A stretch of 7,944 nucleotides of DNA, taken from positions 1-7,944 of the forward strand of contig JALQUJ010000093.1 in NCBI GenBank assembly GCA_023263825.1. The letters run 5' to 3'. Each line of letters opens with the position of its first letter. Within the stretch, counting starts at the first letter, position 1. Shown in pieces: positions 1 to 5,763 of the stretch. Source of the DNA: Porticoccus sp. GTDB taxonomy: Bacteria > Pseudomonadota > Gammaproteobacteria > Pseudomonadales > Porticoccaceae. The translations under genes were made by a program, and so were the position numbers. Below the pieces are notes generated by a model. It was not told where the DNA came from. It saw only the letters and a list, made by a program, of their open reading frames with translations, and did no database searches.

Positions 1-93
1 GACTACATGGAAATCATAATAGGTAGACTTTGAGGCCATGACTTTAAGGTTCGCTCTAACAAGGTGCCATACAGCCAAACATTGGATAAATAG

Positions 94-630
94 ATGGAAT
101 TTTCAACCTACAAAAAAACTAGCATTGAATAAATTAAGCAATTATTTACTAAGGTTTTTTCTGACTCAGAAGGCCCTGGTGAAGGGTCGTTAATCGGAAA
201 CTTAGCGTTTGATTTAATTGAACGTACTGACTCTAAAGATATTTATGGGTTTGTTGCCACTGAAAACGATCAAATAATCGGTAGTATTTTCTTTACTCGA
301 CTAATATTTGAAAACGGTACGAATACTTTTATTTTGGCACCAGTAGCCATTCATACAGATTGGCAAGGGCGTGGCATAGGCCAGAATCTGATTAAATATG
401 GCATCCACCATTTAAAGAAGGAAGGTGTAACACTGATGTTTACCTATGGCGACCCAAATTATTTTTCAAAAGTTGGGTTTAGTCAGATCACTGAAAAAGT
501 AGCGAAAGCACCCTTAAAATTATCGCAACCAGAGGGCTGGCTTTGCCAATCTTTGGTCGGTAGTGAAATTGAGCCAATTACGGGGCATTCGCACTGTGTT
601 GAAGCACTTAATAAAGCTGAGTACTGGTAG
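94..630 (+). pseudogene. GNAT family N-acetyltransferase, interrupted by an in-frame TAA at codon 13
   Basis: The frame opens with ATG at 94 (MEFSTYKKTSIE), meets TAA at 130-132, and then continues without interruption (IKQLFTKVFSDSEG...) to TAG at 628-630. In total it is 178 codons, a normal length for a GNAT enzyme, which transfers an acetyl group from acetyl-CoA to an amine. The acetyl-CoA-binding loop is visible as QGRGIG at codons 91-96, and the late fold motif FSKVGF follows. Residues on both sides of the TAA read as one continuous GNAT N-terminus, so a single substitution (for example GAA or CAA to TAA) explains the break. After the stop, the first conventional start codon in frame is TTG at 334, which would give a 98-residue piece lacking the first strands and helices. 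No good Shine-Dalgarno precedes either start. It may be a recent pseudogene or a sequencing error. The substrate cannot be told. Confidence 0.72.
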
Positions 631-634
631 GAAA

Positions 635-660
635 ATTAAAGGAGCATTGTATTAAAGGAG
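635..660 (+). repeat. 10-bp direct repeat containing two Shine-Dalgarno-like sites
   Basis: ATTAAAGGAG occurs at 635-644 and again, identically, at 651-660, separated by 6 bases. Each copy carries AAAGGAG, a strong ribosome-binding sequence. The first copy is 6 bases from the ATT at 651 that appears to start the small membrane protein. The second copy lies inside the beginning of that frame and has no usable start codon at the right distance. Confidence 0.6.
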
Positions 661-893
661 TTAAGGACTATACAGCTAAACGCTCTGTTATTTTTCGTAG
701 AGGCTTTTATGTATTTATTGGTCTTGTATTCTTATTGATTGGTTTCTTTACTTCCTTTGCCAGCCCTGGCGCTATCAATATGTCTGAAAGCACTTATACC
801 CAACGTGAGTACGGCACTATATTTTTTGTATTTGGCGCAATGATTTTAATTGCATGTTATTTAACACGCAAAATGAACACTAAAAATAAGTGA
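651..893 (+). CDS. Small two-helix membrane protein, apparent ATT start
   Basis: The frame ending at TGA 891-893 encodes about 80 residues with a clear membrane-protein pattern. A basic N-terminus (KDYTAKRSVIFRRG) is followed by a hydrophobic helix at about residues 20-37 (FYVFIGLVFLLIGFF), a polar loop of about 17 residues, a second helix at about 55-71 (GTIFFVFGAMILIACYL), and a basic tail (TRKMNTKNK). The positive charges at both ends suggest that both termini are cytoplasmic. An excellent AAAGGAG at 638-644 sits 6 bases before ATT 651, exactly where an ATG would be expected, so either ATT is used or the start codon was lost by mutation. Alternatives are CTG at 624, overlapping the end of the GNAT frame, or ATG at 780, which would remove the first helix. 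It lies 20 bases after the GNAT frame and 24 bases before the cupin, so it is probably co-transcribed with them. I do not recognise the family. Confidence 0.5.
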   Translation: MKGVKDYTAKRSVIFRRGFYVFIGLVFLLIGFFTSFASPGAINMSESTYTQREYGTIFFVFGAMILIACYLTRKMNTKNK

Positions 894-917
894 ACCGAAC
901 AACGCGGAAAAAACATC

Positions 918-1193
918 ATGACAATTGACGAATTAGAAGCAGATTGGAGCAATCGAGGTTTTTCATTTGGCATCGGAACCATCAAAGCCAATGATGCAAC
1001 AGATAAGGCTTTCCATGACGATAAAGATGAACTGGTCTTTATGGAAAGTGGTAGCTACGAATTTACGCTTGGCGATAAAACCTTCACACAAGAAGGTAAT
1101 GTAGAGGTTCTTATTCCCGCTGGAACCACACACAGTATTAAAAATCTTGGAGGCAAAGATTCAGAAATTTACTATGGGTATAAACCTAAATAA
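918..1193 (+). CDS. Small single-domain cupin protein
   Basis: This 91-residue protein is a single small beta-barrel of the cupin_2 type. The second cupin motif, G(X)5-6PxGxxHxxxN, is clear at residues 60-76 (GNVEVLIPAGTTHSIKN), with Pro67, Gly69, His72 and Asn76. The first motif is partial: His33 and Glu38 in HDDKDE, then a Gly-containing strand (GSYEFTLG). The first motif has one His instead of HxH, so metal binding may be weak or altered. It starts at ATG 918 with only a poor upstream purine run (GCGGAAAAAA), which suggests translation coupled to the preceding small gene 24 bases upstream. Its TAA is built into a terminator-like hairpin. Proteins of this size may be isomerases, sugar- or metabolite-binding proteins or stress proteins; the sequence does not decide. 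The gene itself looks intact, unlike its two upstream neighbours. Confidence 0.85.
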   Translation: MTIDELEADWSNRGFSFGIGTIKANDATDKAFHDDKDELVFMESGSYEFTLGDKTFTQEGNVEVLIPAGTTHSIKNLGGKDSEIYYGYKPK

Positions 1194-1214
1194 ATGGAGT
1201 TACCTCCTTTTATT
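1189..1214. terminator. Bidirectional terminator-like hairpin between convergent genes
   Basis: AATAAATGGAG (1189-1199) pairs with CTCCTTTTATT (1204-1214) around a 4-base loop. Ten of 11 positions pair, with one T-T mismatch at 1195/1208. The stem base is A/T-rich on both sides, giving a U-rich end on either strand, as expected for a shared terminator. The cupin stop codon (1191-1193) lies in the left arm, and the acyl-CoA dehydrogenase stop on the other strand is at 1227-1229. The G/C core is only 4 bp, so strength is uncertain. Confidence 0.55.
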
Positions 1215-1226
1215 CATCACCCTTAA

Positions 1227-3002
1227 CTAGAACCCCTCAATATCCAACCCCATCACCGTCTCTGAACCCGTTTTCACCGCTTCAAGATATCCAGCATTTC
1301 GAGGCATTACATGCTGAACAAAGAACTGGGCGGTTACCACTTTATTGTTATTAAAACTGGCATTGCCCTCACCTTTTGTATTTAAGTTGGTGGCCGCTAC
1401 AGCGCTTTTAACTAGCACGGCACCAGCCACTGTGGTGCCCATTAACATCAGCATGTTGTAGGCTGAGGCACTGAGCACAGTCCAATCCTCAGCAGCACCA
1501 GCCAACACAATATTTGCGGCTTCTTTACAGACGGCTAGTGAAACTTCAAGGCTGTTAGCTATATCTGTGAGCCCAGCAGATTTGGCATCGGCAACAATTT
1601 GGTTTAAATCATCCAGAAGTTCCATAGCGGATTTGCCTTTGTCTCTAGCCAGCTTTCGACCGACCAGATCAAGCCCCTGAATACCGTTAGTGCCTTCGTA
1701 AATAGGTAGAATTCGAGCATCTCTCATATGCTGAGCGGCACCGGTTTCTTCCACAAAGCCCATACCACCGTGGACCTGCACCCCCAGCGAGGTAACTTCC
1801 ATACTTATCTCTGTACACCAGCCTTTGACCAGTGGCGTTAATATATCAACACGCCGCTGGTGATAGGCGGCCTGGTTTTTATCTTCTAATTTGTGAACAT
1901 GATCCTCATGGGCCAGTGATAGGTAGGCCAACGCTCTGGCCCCTTCCGTAAGCGAGCGCATGAGCATCAGCATTCGGCGGACATCCGGGTGATGAATAAT
2001 CGTGGCTTTTTTATTGCCAGGCACACTGCCCTGGACTCGGTCTTTGGCAAACTCCACGGCTTGTTGATAGGCACGCTCGCTAACAGATACCCCTTGCAAA
2101 CCGACTGCAAGGCGGGCTTCATTCATCATGGAGAACATATAAACCAGGCCCTGGTTTTCCTCACCTACTAAGTAACCTACTGCACCCCCATTATCACCAA
2201 AGGACAATGCACAAGTAGGGCTCGCATGAATTCCCAATTTGTGTTCCAACCCTACACACTTAACATCATTGCGCTCACCGCAGCTGCCGTCTTCATTAAT
2301 TAGGTATTTGGGCACAATAAACATGGAGATACCCTTCACACCTTCAGGGGCATCGGGAGTCCGTGCTAAGACCAAATGAATAATGTTATCGGTGTATTCG
2401 TGATCCCCCCAGGTAATGAAGATTTTCTGCCCACTTAGTAGGTAGTGATCGCCATTCATAACTGCTTTTGTTCGCACTGCCGCTAAATCAGAACCGGCCT
2501 GGGGCTCCGTTAGATTCATGGTGCCAGCCCAGGCGCCTGAAATCAGATGGCTTAAATAGGTTTGTTTTTGTTCATCGGAGCCATAAAGGCCTAGCGCGGT
2601 CACAACACCTTTTGTCAGCATGGGACATAAACTGAAGGCCATATTGGCTGACTGAGACATTTCATCGACGGCAATAGAGAGCAATGCGGGTAAACCCTGA
2701 CCACCGAATTCAACATCGCCCGTTAGCCCAGGCCAGCCCGCATCGACAATTTGTTGGTAGATACCATCGAGTACTGGGGCGGTAAAAACCTTGTCACCCT
2801 CCAACTTAGATCCCTGGGTATCCGCCAATTGATTAGTGGGTGCCAAAACTTCACCATAAAAACGAGCTGCTTCTTCAAGAATGGCATCAACCATGTCCGG
2901 TGTTGCTTCTTCGTATCCGGGAAGCTGGGCAATACCTTCCATGTTAAGCACATGGTTTAGCAGGAATTTAATCTCTTCAACAGGCGCGTTATAAACCGTC
3001 AT
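1227..3002 (-). CDS. Acyl-CoA dehydrogenase, DmdC-like class (591 aa)
   Basis: This FAD enzyme would oxidise an acyl-CoA to the 2-enoyl-CoA in the cytoplasm, passing electrons to ETF. The architecture is the long type, about 200 residues larger than classic acyl-CoA dehydrogenases. It has an N-terminal extension (residues 1-40, MTVYNAPVEEIKFLLNHV), then the helical and beta domains with the flavin/substrate motif MNLTEPQAGSDLAAVRTKA (162-180) and FITWGDHE (195-202). The C-terminal FAD domain carries QVHGGMGFVEETGAAQHMRD (409-428) and ILPIYEGTNGIQ (431-442), and a further roughly 130-residue domain follows. Glu436 in IYEGTNG is at the expected position of the catalytic base in DmdC (3-methylmercaptopropionyl-CoA dehydrogenase). 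The start is supported by AGGG 8 bases upstream of the ATG. Homologues in gammaproteobacteria are often general fatty acyl-CoA dehydrogenases, and no dmdA, dmdB or dmdD neighbour is present, so I do not assign DMSP degradation. It is transcribed alone, convergent with the cupin. Confidence 0.93.
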   Translation of the reverse strand: MTVYNAPVEEIKFLLNHVLNMEGIAQLPGYEEATPDMVDAILEEAARFYGEVLAPTNQLADTQGSKLEGDKVFTAPVLDGIYQQIVDAGWPGLTGDVEFGGQGLPALLSIAVDEMSQSANMAFSLCPMLTKGVVTALGLYGSDEQKQTYLSHLISGAWAGTMNLTEPQAGSDLAAVRTKAVMNGDHYLLSGQKIFITWGDHEYTDNIIHLVLARTPDAPEGVKGISMFIVPKYLINEDGSCGERNDVKCVGLEHKLGIHASPTCALSFGDNGGAVGYLVGEENQGLVYMFSMMNEARLAVGLQGVSVSERAYQQAVEFAKDRVQGSVPGNKKATIIHHPDVRRMLMLMRSLTEGARALAYLSLAHEDHVHKLEDKNQAAYHQRRVDILTPLVKGWCTEISMEVTSLGVQVHGGMGFVEETGAAQHMRDARILPIYEGTNGIQGLDLVGRKLARDKGKSAMELLDDLNQIVADAKSAGLTDIANSLEVSLAVCKEAANIVLAGAAEDWTVLSASAYNMLMLMGTTVAGAVLVKSAVAATNLNTKGEGNASFNNNKVVTAQFFVQHVMPRNAGYLEAVKTGSETVMGLDIEGF

Positions 3003-3113
3003 ACTTTCATCCCTATAGCAATGAGTTGTAATGCTTCTATTAAACTATATTAGCTGTAAAACCCTATTAGGTATAAAAGCATATCGGGTAGAAAAAAGGA
3101 GTAATTGATCCGT

Positions 3114-3136
3114 AAAAAGCTGTTGAAAACAGGGCT
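3114..3136 (-). terminator. Candidate intrinsic terminator downstream of trmH
   Basis: On the - strand, CTGTT, the loop TTC and AACAG (complement of 3120-3132) form a short stem. It can be lengthened by pairing AGC with GCT across a 2-base bulge, and a run of five U follows (complement of 3114-3118). It sits about 55 bases past the trmH stop and more than 100 bases before the acyl-CoA dehydrogenase start. This suggests that the CMD-trmH transcript ends here and that the dehydrogenase has its own promoter. The stem is short, hence moderate confidence. Confidence 0.4.
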
Positions 3137-3188
3137 ATTTGTGACCCATAGGTTCCCGTCTCAGTATAAAAGCGAAGGTAATTGAAGG

Positions 3189-3917
3189 CTAACCTGTGGC
3201 CTCTAGCGCTTTATTCTTAGCTTTACGGGCACTCGCCTTTATTTCATTGTACAAACGGGAGAAAGTCTGGGGGTCTTGCAGGTGACCGGTATCGTCAAGC
3301 TCAGGATATGTCAGGCCTGTTTCTCGGCACATACGGGCAATCATGGGCTGGCACCACTCAAACAGTAACGTTTGGTATTCCTCATGGGGTATTTGGCATT
3401 CACCATACATACCTAATGCATTTCGCTGCCGCTGTGCTTCTGCAAGGATAATGGCGCAGGCTACTGAGACATTGAAAGATTCAGCCATACCCATCATAGG
3501 GATAATCACGGTGCCATCTACCCTACTACAAGCTCCTTCACTCACCCCCCACTTCTCGGCACCCAATAACAATGCTGTGGGCTTGGTGTAATCCACTTCT
3601 CGGTAATCGACAGCCCTATCATCAAAATGAGCCGCTAGAACTTGAAAACCTTGCTGTTGGAGTTCCTCAATAGGTGTGACAATGTTCTGGTGAATTGTAG
3701 TTTGAACCCATTTGTGAGAGCCCATGGCCGTACCCGTATGGGGACGGTATACGCCTTTATCGTACACGGCATGAACTCGGTGTATACCCACAGCATCAGC
3801 GGTACGGATAATCGCCGATAGATTCTGCCCTTTATGAACCTGATCAGTAATGACGGTTAAATCAGTTTGGCGACTATGGAGGACTTCAAGTATTTTTTCG
3901 TAACGTTCAGGAGTCAT
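3189..3917 (-). CDS. trmH: tRNA (guanosine(18)-2'-O)-methyltransferase TrmH
   Basis: This SPOUT-class methyltransferase uses S-adenosylmethionine to methylate the ribose of G18 in the tRNA D-loop. Numbering from the GTG at 3923, the three SpoU motifs are present: motif 1 NLSAIIRTADAVG (34-46) with the conserved Asn and Arg40, motif 2 LLLGAEKWGVS (118-128), and motif 3 IPMMGMAESFNVSVACAI (141-158), which forms the trefoil-knot SAM site. The N-terminal RYEKILEVLHSRQTDLTV and the later QRQRNALGMY match the E. coli TrmH pattern as I recall it, so this is TrmH rather than the 23S enzyme RlmB or TrmJ/TrmL. I place the start at ATG 3917, because M-T-P-E-R-Y fits the family start M-N-P-T-R-Y. The alternative GTG at 3923 would add two residues, and an in-frame TGA lies just upstream. 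Neither start has a good Shine-Dalgarno. The C-terminus has a Lys/Ala-rich tail (ASARKAKNKALEATG) beyond the usual core. Confidence 0.94.
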   Translation of the reverse strand: MTPERYEKILEVLHSRQTDLTVITDQVHKGQNLSAIIRTADAVGIHRVHAVYDKGVYRPHTGTAMGSHKWVQTTIHQNIVTPIEELQQQGFQVLAAHFDDRAVDYREVDYTKPTALLLGAEKWGVSEGACSRVDGTVIIPMMGMAESFNVSVACAIILAEAQRQRNALGMYGECQIPHEEYQTLLFEWCQPMIARMCRETGLTYPELDDTGHLQDPQTFSRLYNEIKASARKAKNKALEATG

Positions 3918-3959
3918 CCGCACATTATGTCAGAGAGGAGAAAAATCAAAAACTACAAA

Positions 3960-4274
3960 CTAATCGAAAATATCCTCTACCCATGTTAGTGCTGCCGCTA
4001 CTGATGGAAAACCAATGGTACTGGTAAGTAGTATCAGTGTATGGCGAATTTCTTCCTCATTGGCACCTAATTCCAGGGCCCTGCGAGTATGACAGTGAAC
4101 AGCGCCTTCAGGCCGAATACTGGCCGCTGCTGCTAACTGGATTAGCTGGGCCTGTTTTGTATCTAATGGCCCCTGTTGTCGTACAGTTTCCCCCAGATTA
4201 GCAAATGCTTTTGAAAATACAGGGTAACGCTTTAATAGACGGGAATAACTTTTGGGTAGTGATGAATCAGACAT
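3960..4274 (-). CDS. Carboxymuconolactone decarboxylase / AhpD-fold family protein, no CxxC
   Basis: This is a 104-residue all-helical protein of the CMD family. The core is recognisable as QAQLIQLAAAASIRPEGAVH (41-60), then CHTRRALELGANEEEIRHTL (61-80) and the hydrophobic helix ILLTSTIGFPSVAAALTW (81-98). In AhpD-like peroxidase partners this core carries C-x-x-C-x-x-H. Here the matching segment is E56-G-A-V-H60-C61-H62, with only one Cys, so a disulfide-based peroxidase role is unlikely. Glu56 and His62 of the Glu/His relay are kept. The start is supported by AAAGGAG 10 bases upstream of the ATG. It lies about 40 bases upstream of trmH on the same strand and probably shares its transcript, with no obvious functional link. 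The real substrate is unknown; gamma-carboxymuconolactone decarboxylation should not be assumed, because no protocatechuate-pathway genes are nearby. Confidence 0.85.
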   Translation of the reverse strand: MSDSSLPKSYSRLLKRYPVFSKAFANLGETVRQQGPLDTKQAQLIQLAAAASIRPEGAVHCHTRRALELGANEEEIRHTLILLTSTIGFPSVAAALTWVEDIFD

Positions 4275-4414
4275 GCCAAATGCACTCCTTTACCAACGAA
4301 TGAATAAGAAACCTTTTTATCAGTATAGTTAACCTTGATCAGCTATCTCTTTCAGGGCAAATTAGTAACAACTCCTGGCGTAAGAACACTAAAAAAGTTT
4401 CGAGGGACGACACT
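4275..4414. promoter_or_regulatory. Divergent promoter region between CMD gene and Ap4A phosphorylase gene
   Basis: These 140 bases separate two genes that point away from each other, so both promoters should lie here. For the - strand, TATACT (complement of 4322-4327) is a good -10 box about 48 bases before the CMD start codon, but no convincing -35 lies at the right distance. For the + strand, TTGATC at 4335-4340 followed after 17 bases by CAAATT is a weak candidate. No clear operator palindrome was seen. Confidence 0.3.
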
Positions 4415-5383
4415 TTGACTGACTATCTACACGGCAATGCTCTGTGGCAGCAAGTTGAAGCTGCATCCAAATCAGCCCTGGCCACTGGCGCACTTAAATC
4501 TATCCCCACAAGGCGTGAAGTACGGAATATATGTATTGGTGATTGCAGTGTCGATTTTCAAATCAGGGTGGTAGAAAACCTGATACGAAAAACTAAGGAA
4601 GTCCAAGACCGGGCAAAACAGTTACCCAACCCCAAAAACTCTGATCAGAAACCCTTTAACCCTTTTCTACCCTACGAACCTGATCTCTATGTGGGCGAAC
4701 TAACAGACCATTACCGCTGCTTGTTAAACAAATTCAATGTCATGGATCATCATATATTAATGGTGACAACCCAATATGAACCCCAGCAAACACCACTAAG
4801 TGCAGAAGACTTTTTAGCAGCCCAGATCTGTCTGCAAGCCCAGGATGGGTTAGTCTTTTACAATGGTGGTCCTGAAGCTGGTGCCAGTATTGAACATAAA
4901 CACTTACAAATGATTCCTCTACCTCTAGACCCTATACCGCTAAGTCCTATACCACTAAGCCCTCTTCTAGCGGAAAACGATGCTCCCTTCCCCTTTCACA
5001 AAATCTTCAGCTCTATATCCACAAGCTGGCCAACAGCATCAGCCCTCCCCTTTAAACATCTTGTGATAGAAGCTGATTTCTCAGTGAATGGTTCATTTGA
5101 TAACTTAAAAGCCTCTGCAGAAAACAACTGCCATAACTACCAGCAAATACTCAAAGAACTAAACCTTTTGACAAATGCTGATGGCATGATGGCTCCCCAC
5201 AATCTGTTAATAACTCGGGACGCTCTTTGGGTAGTTCCCCGTAAAAAAGAACGATTTCAAGGATTCGCTGTTAATGCATTGGGGTTTTCAGGGACACTGT
5301 TAATTAAGGATACACAACAATTGAACAATCTAGACAATATCGGTTGTCTAAACCTGTTAGAGGCTGTCGCATTTTCTGATTAG
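4415..5383 (+). CDS. Ap4A phosphorylase / ATP adenylyltransferase (HIT-like)
   Basis: This 322-residue protein matches the APA1/APA2-type family. That family cleaves diadenosine tetraphosphate with phosphate to ATP and ADP, or runs the reverse adenylyl transfer, through a nucleotidyl-His intermediate. The key segment is NGGPEAGASIEHKHLQMIP (150-168). Within it, H161-K-H163-L-Q165 is the HxHxQ motif, His163 is the expected nucleophile, and GPEAGAS is the phosphate-binding stretch. The C-terminal domain of the family is also visible: APHNLLITRDALWVVPRKKE (260-279) and NALGFSGTLLIKD (287-299). The start is TTG at 4415, with GAGGGA about 7 bases upstream; no ATG occurs in frame until codon 110, which would remove essential parts. 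It is monocistronic as far as can be seen. A proline-rich repeat follows the active site (see the repeat entry). Most gammaproteobacteria rely on the hydrolase ApaH, so this would be a nucleotide-conserving alternative or supplement. Confidence 0.9.
   Translation: MTDYLHGNALWQQVEAASKSALATGALKSIPTRREVRNICIGDCSVDFQIRVVENLIRKTKEVQDRAKQLPNPKNSDQKPFNPFLPYEPDLYVGELTDHYRCLLNKFNVMDHHILMVTTQYEPQQTPLSAEDFLAAQICLQAQDGLVFYNGGPEAGASIEHKHLQMIPLPLDPIPLSPIPLSPLLAENDAPFPFHKIFSSISTSWPTASALPFKHLVIEADFSVNGSFDNLKASAENNCHNYQQILKELNLLTNADGMMAPHNLLITRDALWVVPRKKERFQGFAVNALGFSGTLLIKDTQQLNNLDNIGCLNLLEAVAFSD
4916..4960 (+). repeat. Three-copy 15-bp tandem repeat in the Ap4A phosphorylase gene
   Basis: The segment consists of three 15-bp units, 4916-4930, 4931-4945 and 4946-4960. 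They encode PLPLD, PIPLS and PIPLS, followed by another Pro. Units 2 and 3 differ only at two third-codon positions (CCG/CCA and AGT/AGC), while unit 1 is more diverged. The repeat begins three residues after the catalytic HxHxQ motif and would make a rigid proline-rich loop. In-frame slippage is the simplest origin. Confidence 0.8.
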
Positions 5384-5763
5384 CTTGTATAACCAAAGAA
5401 TTTTCACACTAATTACCCTTGAACTTTTAAAATTCACCCCTATCTAAATCCGCAATAATTGGTCAATGACAACAAATGATGCTCCTTTATTTATCACGAG
5501 ATTTAGTCGTTGATTTACTACTTAGTAATGCGTGTATAAACAATACCTCTTTCAGTGTAATATGCTTTCCCGCTGGGTATCTCCCCATCTTCTAGTGGGA
5601 ACAAAATATATCACTGGACATGTGTTACTAAGCCCTAAGTTTTTGAACCAAACATTTATAAATTGCGAATAGATGATCAATGCACAAAAGCACATGTTTT
5701 TAAGAAACAAACCATTAAACAAGCATATTTTTAAACAAAAAATTCTCGCAACCGGAGGGCACT
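5384..5763. other. 380-base gap without a convincing gene, upstream of the ABC operon
   Basis: It is AT-rich, with stops in all frames. The longest ATG frame seen on the + strand is 39 codons (5476-5595), has no Shine-Dalgarno and ends inside a hairpin. Structure present: a GAATTTT/AAAATTC inverted repeat (5398-5404 and 5429-5435, 24-base loop), just after the Ap4A phosphorylase stop, possibly a weak 3' structure; and an 8-bp stem TTCCCGCT/AGTGGGAA (5567-5574 and 5594-5601, one G-T pair) enclosing a smaller GGG/CCC hairpin. The last 70 bases are very A/T-rich. The ABC operon promoter should lie here; TTGAAC (5643-5648) is a -35-like box without a good -10 partner, so I do not place one firmly. 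Confidence 0.5.

Noticed and set aside
1..33. Possible C-terminus of a gene entering from the left (10 codons to TGA at 31-33)
   Set aside because: All three + frames close within about 35 bases, so nothing singles out one as a real gene end.
39..203. A + strand frame of about 50 codons from ATG 39, overlapping the GNAT start
   Set aside because: It is out of frame with the recognisable GNAT sequence, has no ribosome-binding site, and its composition is that of a frame-shifted reading of that gene.
1989..2171. + strand frame of 60 codons opposite the acyl-CoA dehydrogenase
   Set aside because: It is the antisense shadow of a strongly conserved gene, with no family resemblance.
2723..2960. 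Two overlapping frames on opposite strands inside the acyl-CoA dehydrogenase gene
   Set aside because: Both are shadows of the N-terminal part of the real protein.
3343..3591. 82-codon + strand frame opposite trmH
   Set aside because: It lies antisense to the SAM-binding motifs of trmH, and its sequence has no recognisable domain.
5476..5595. 39-codon hydrophobic + strand frame in the gap before the ABC operon
   Set aside because: It has no Shine-Dalgarno, an ordinary AT-rich composition, and ends inside a hairpin; chance is the better explanation.
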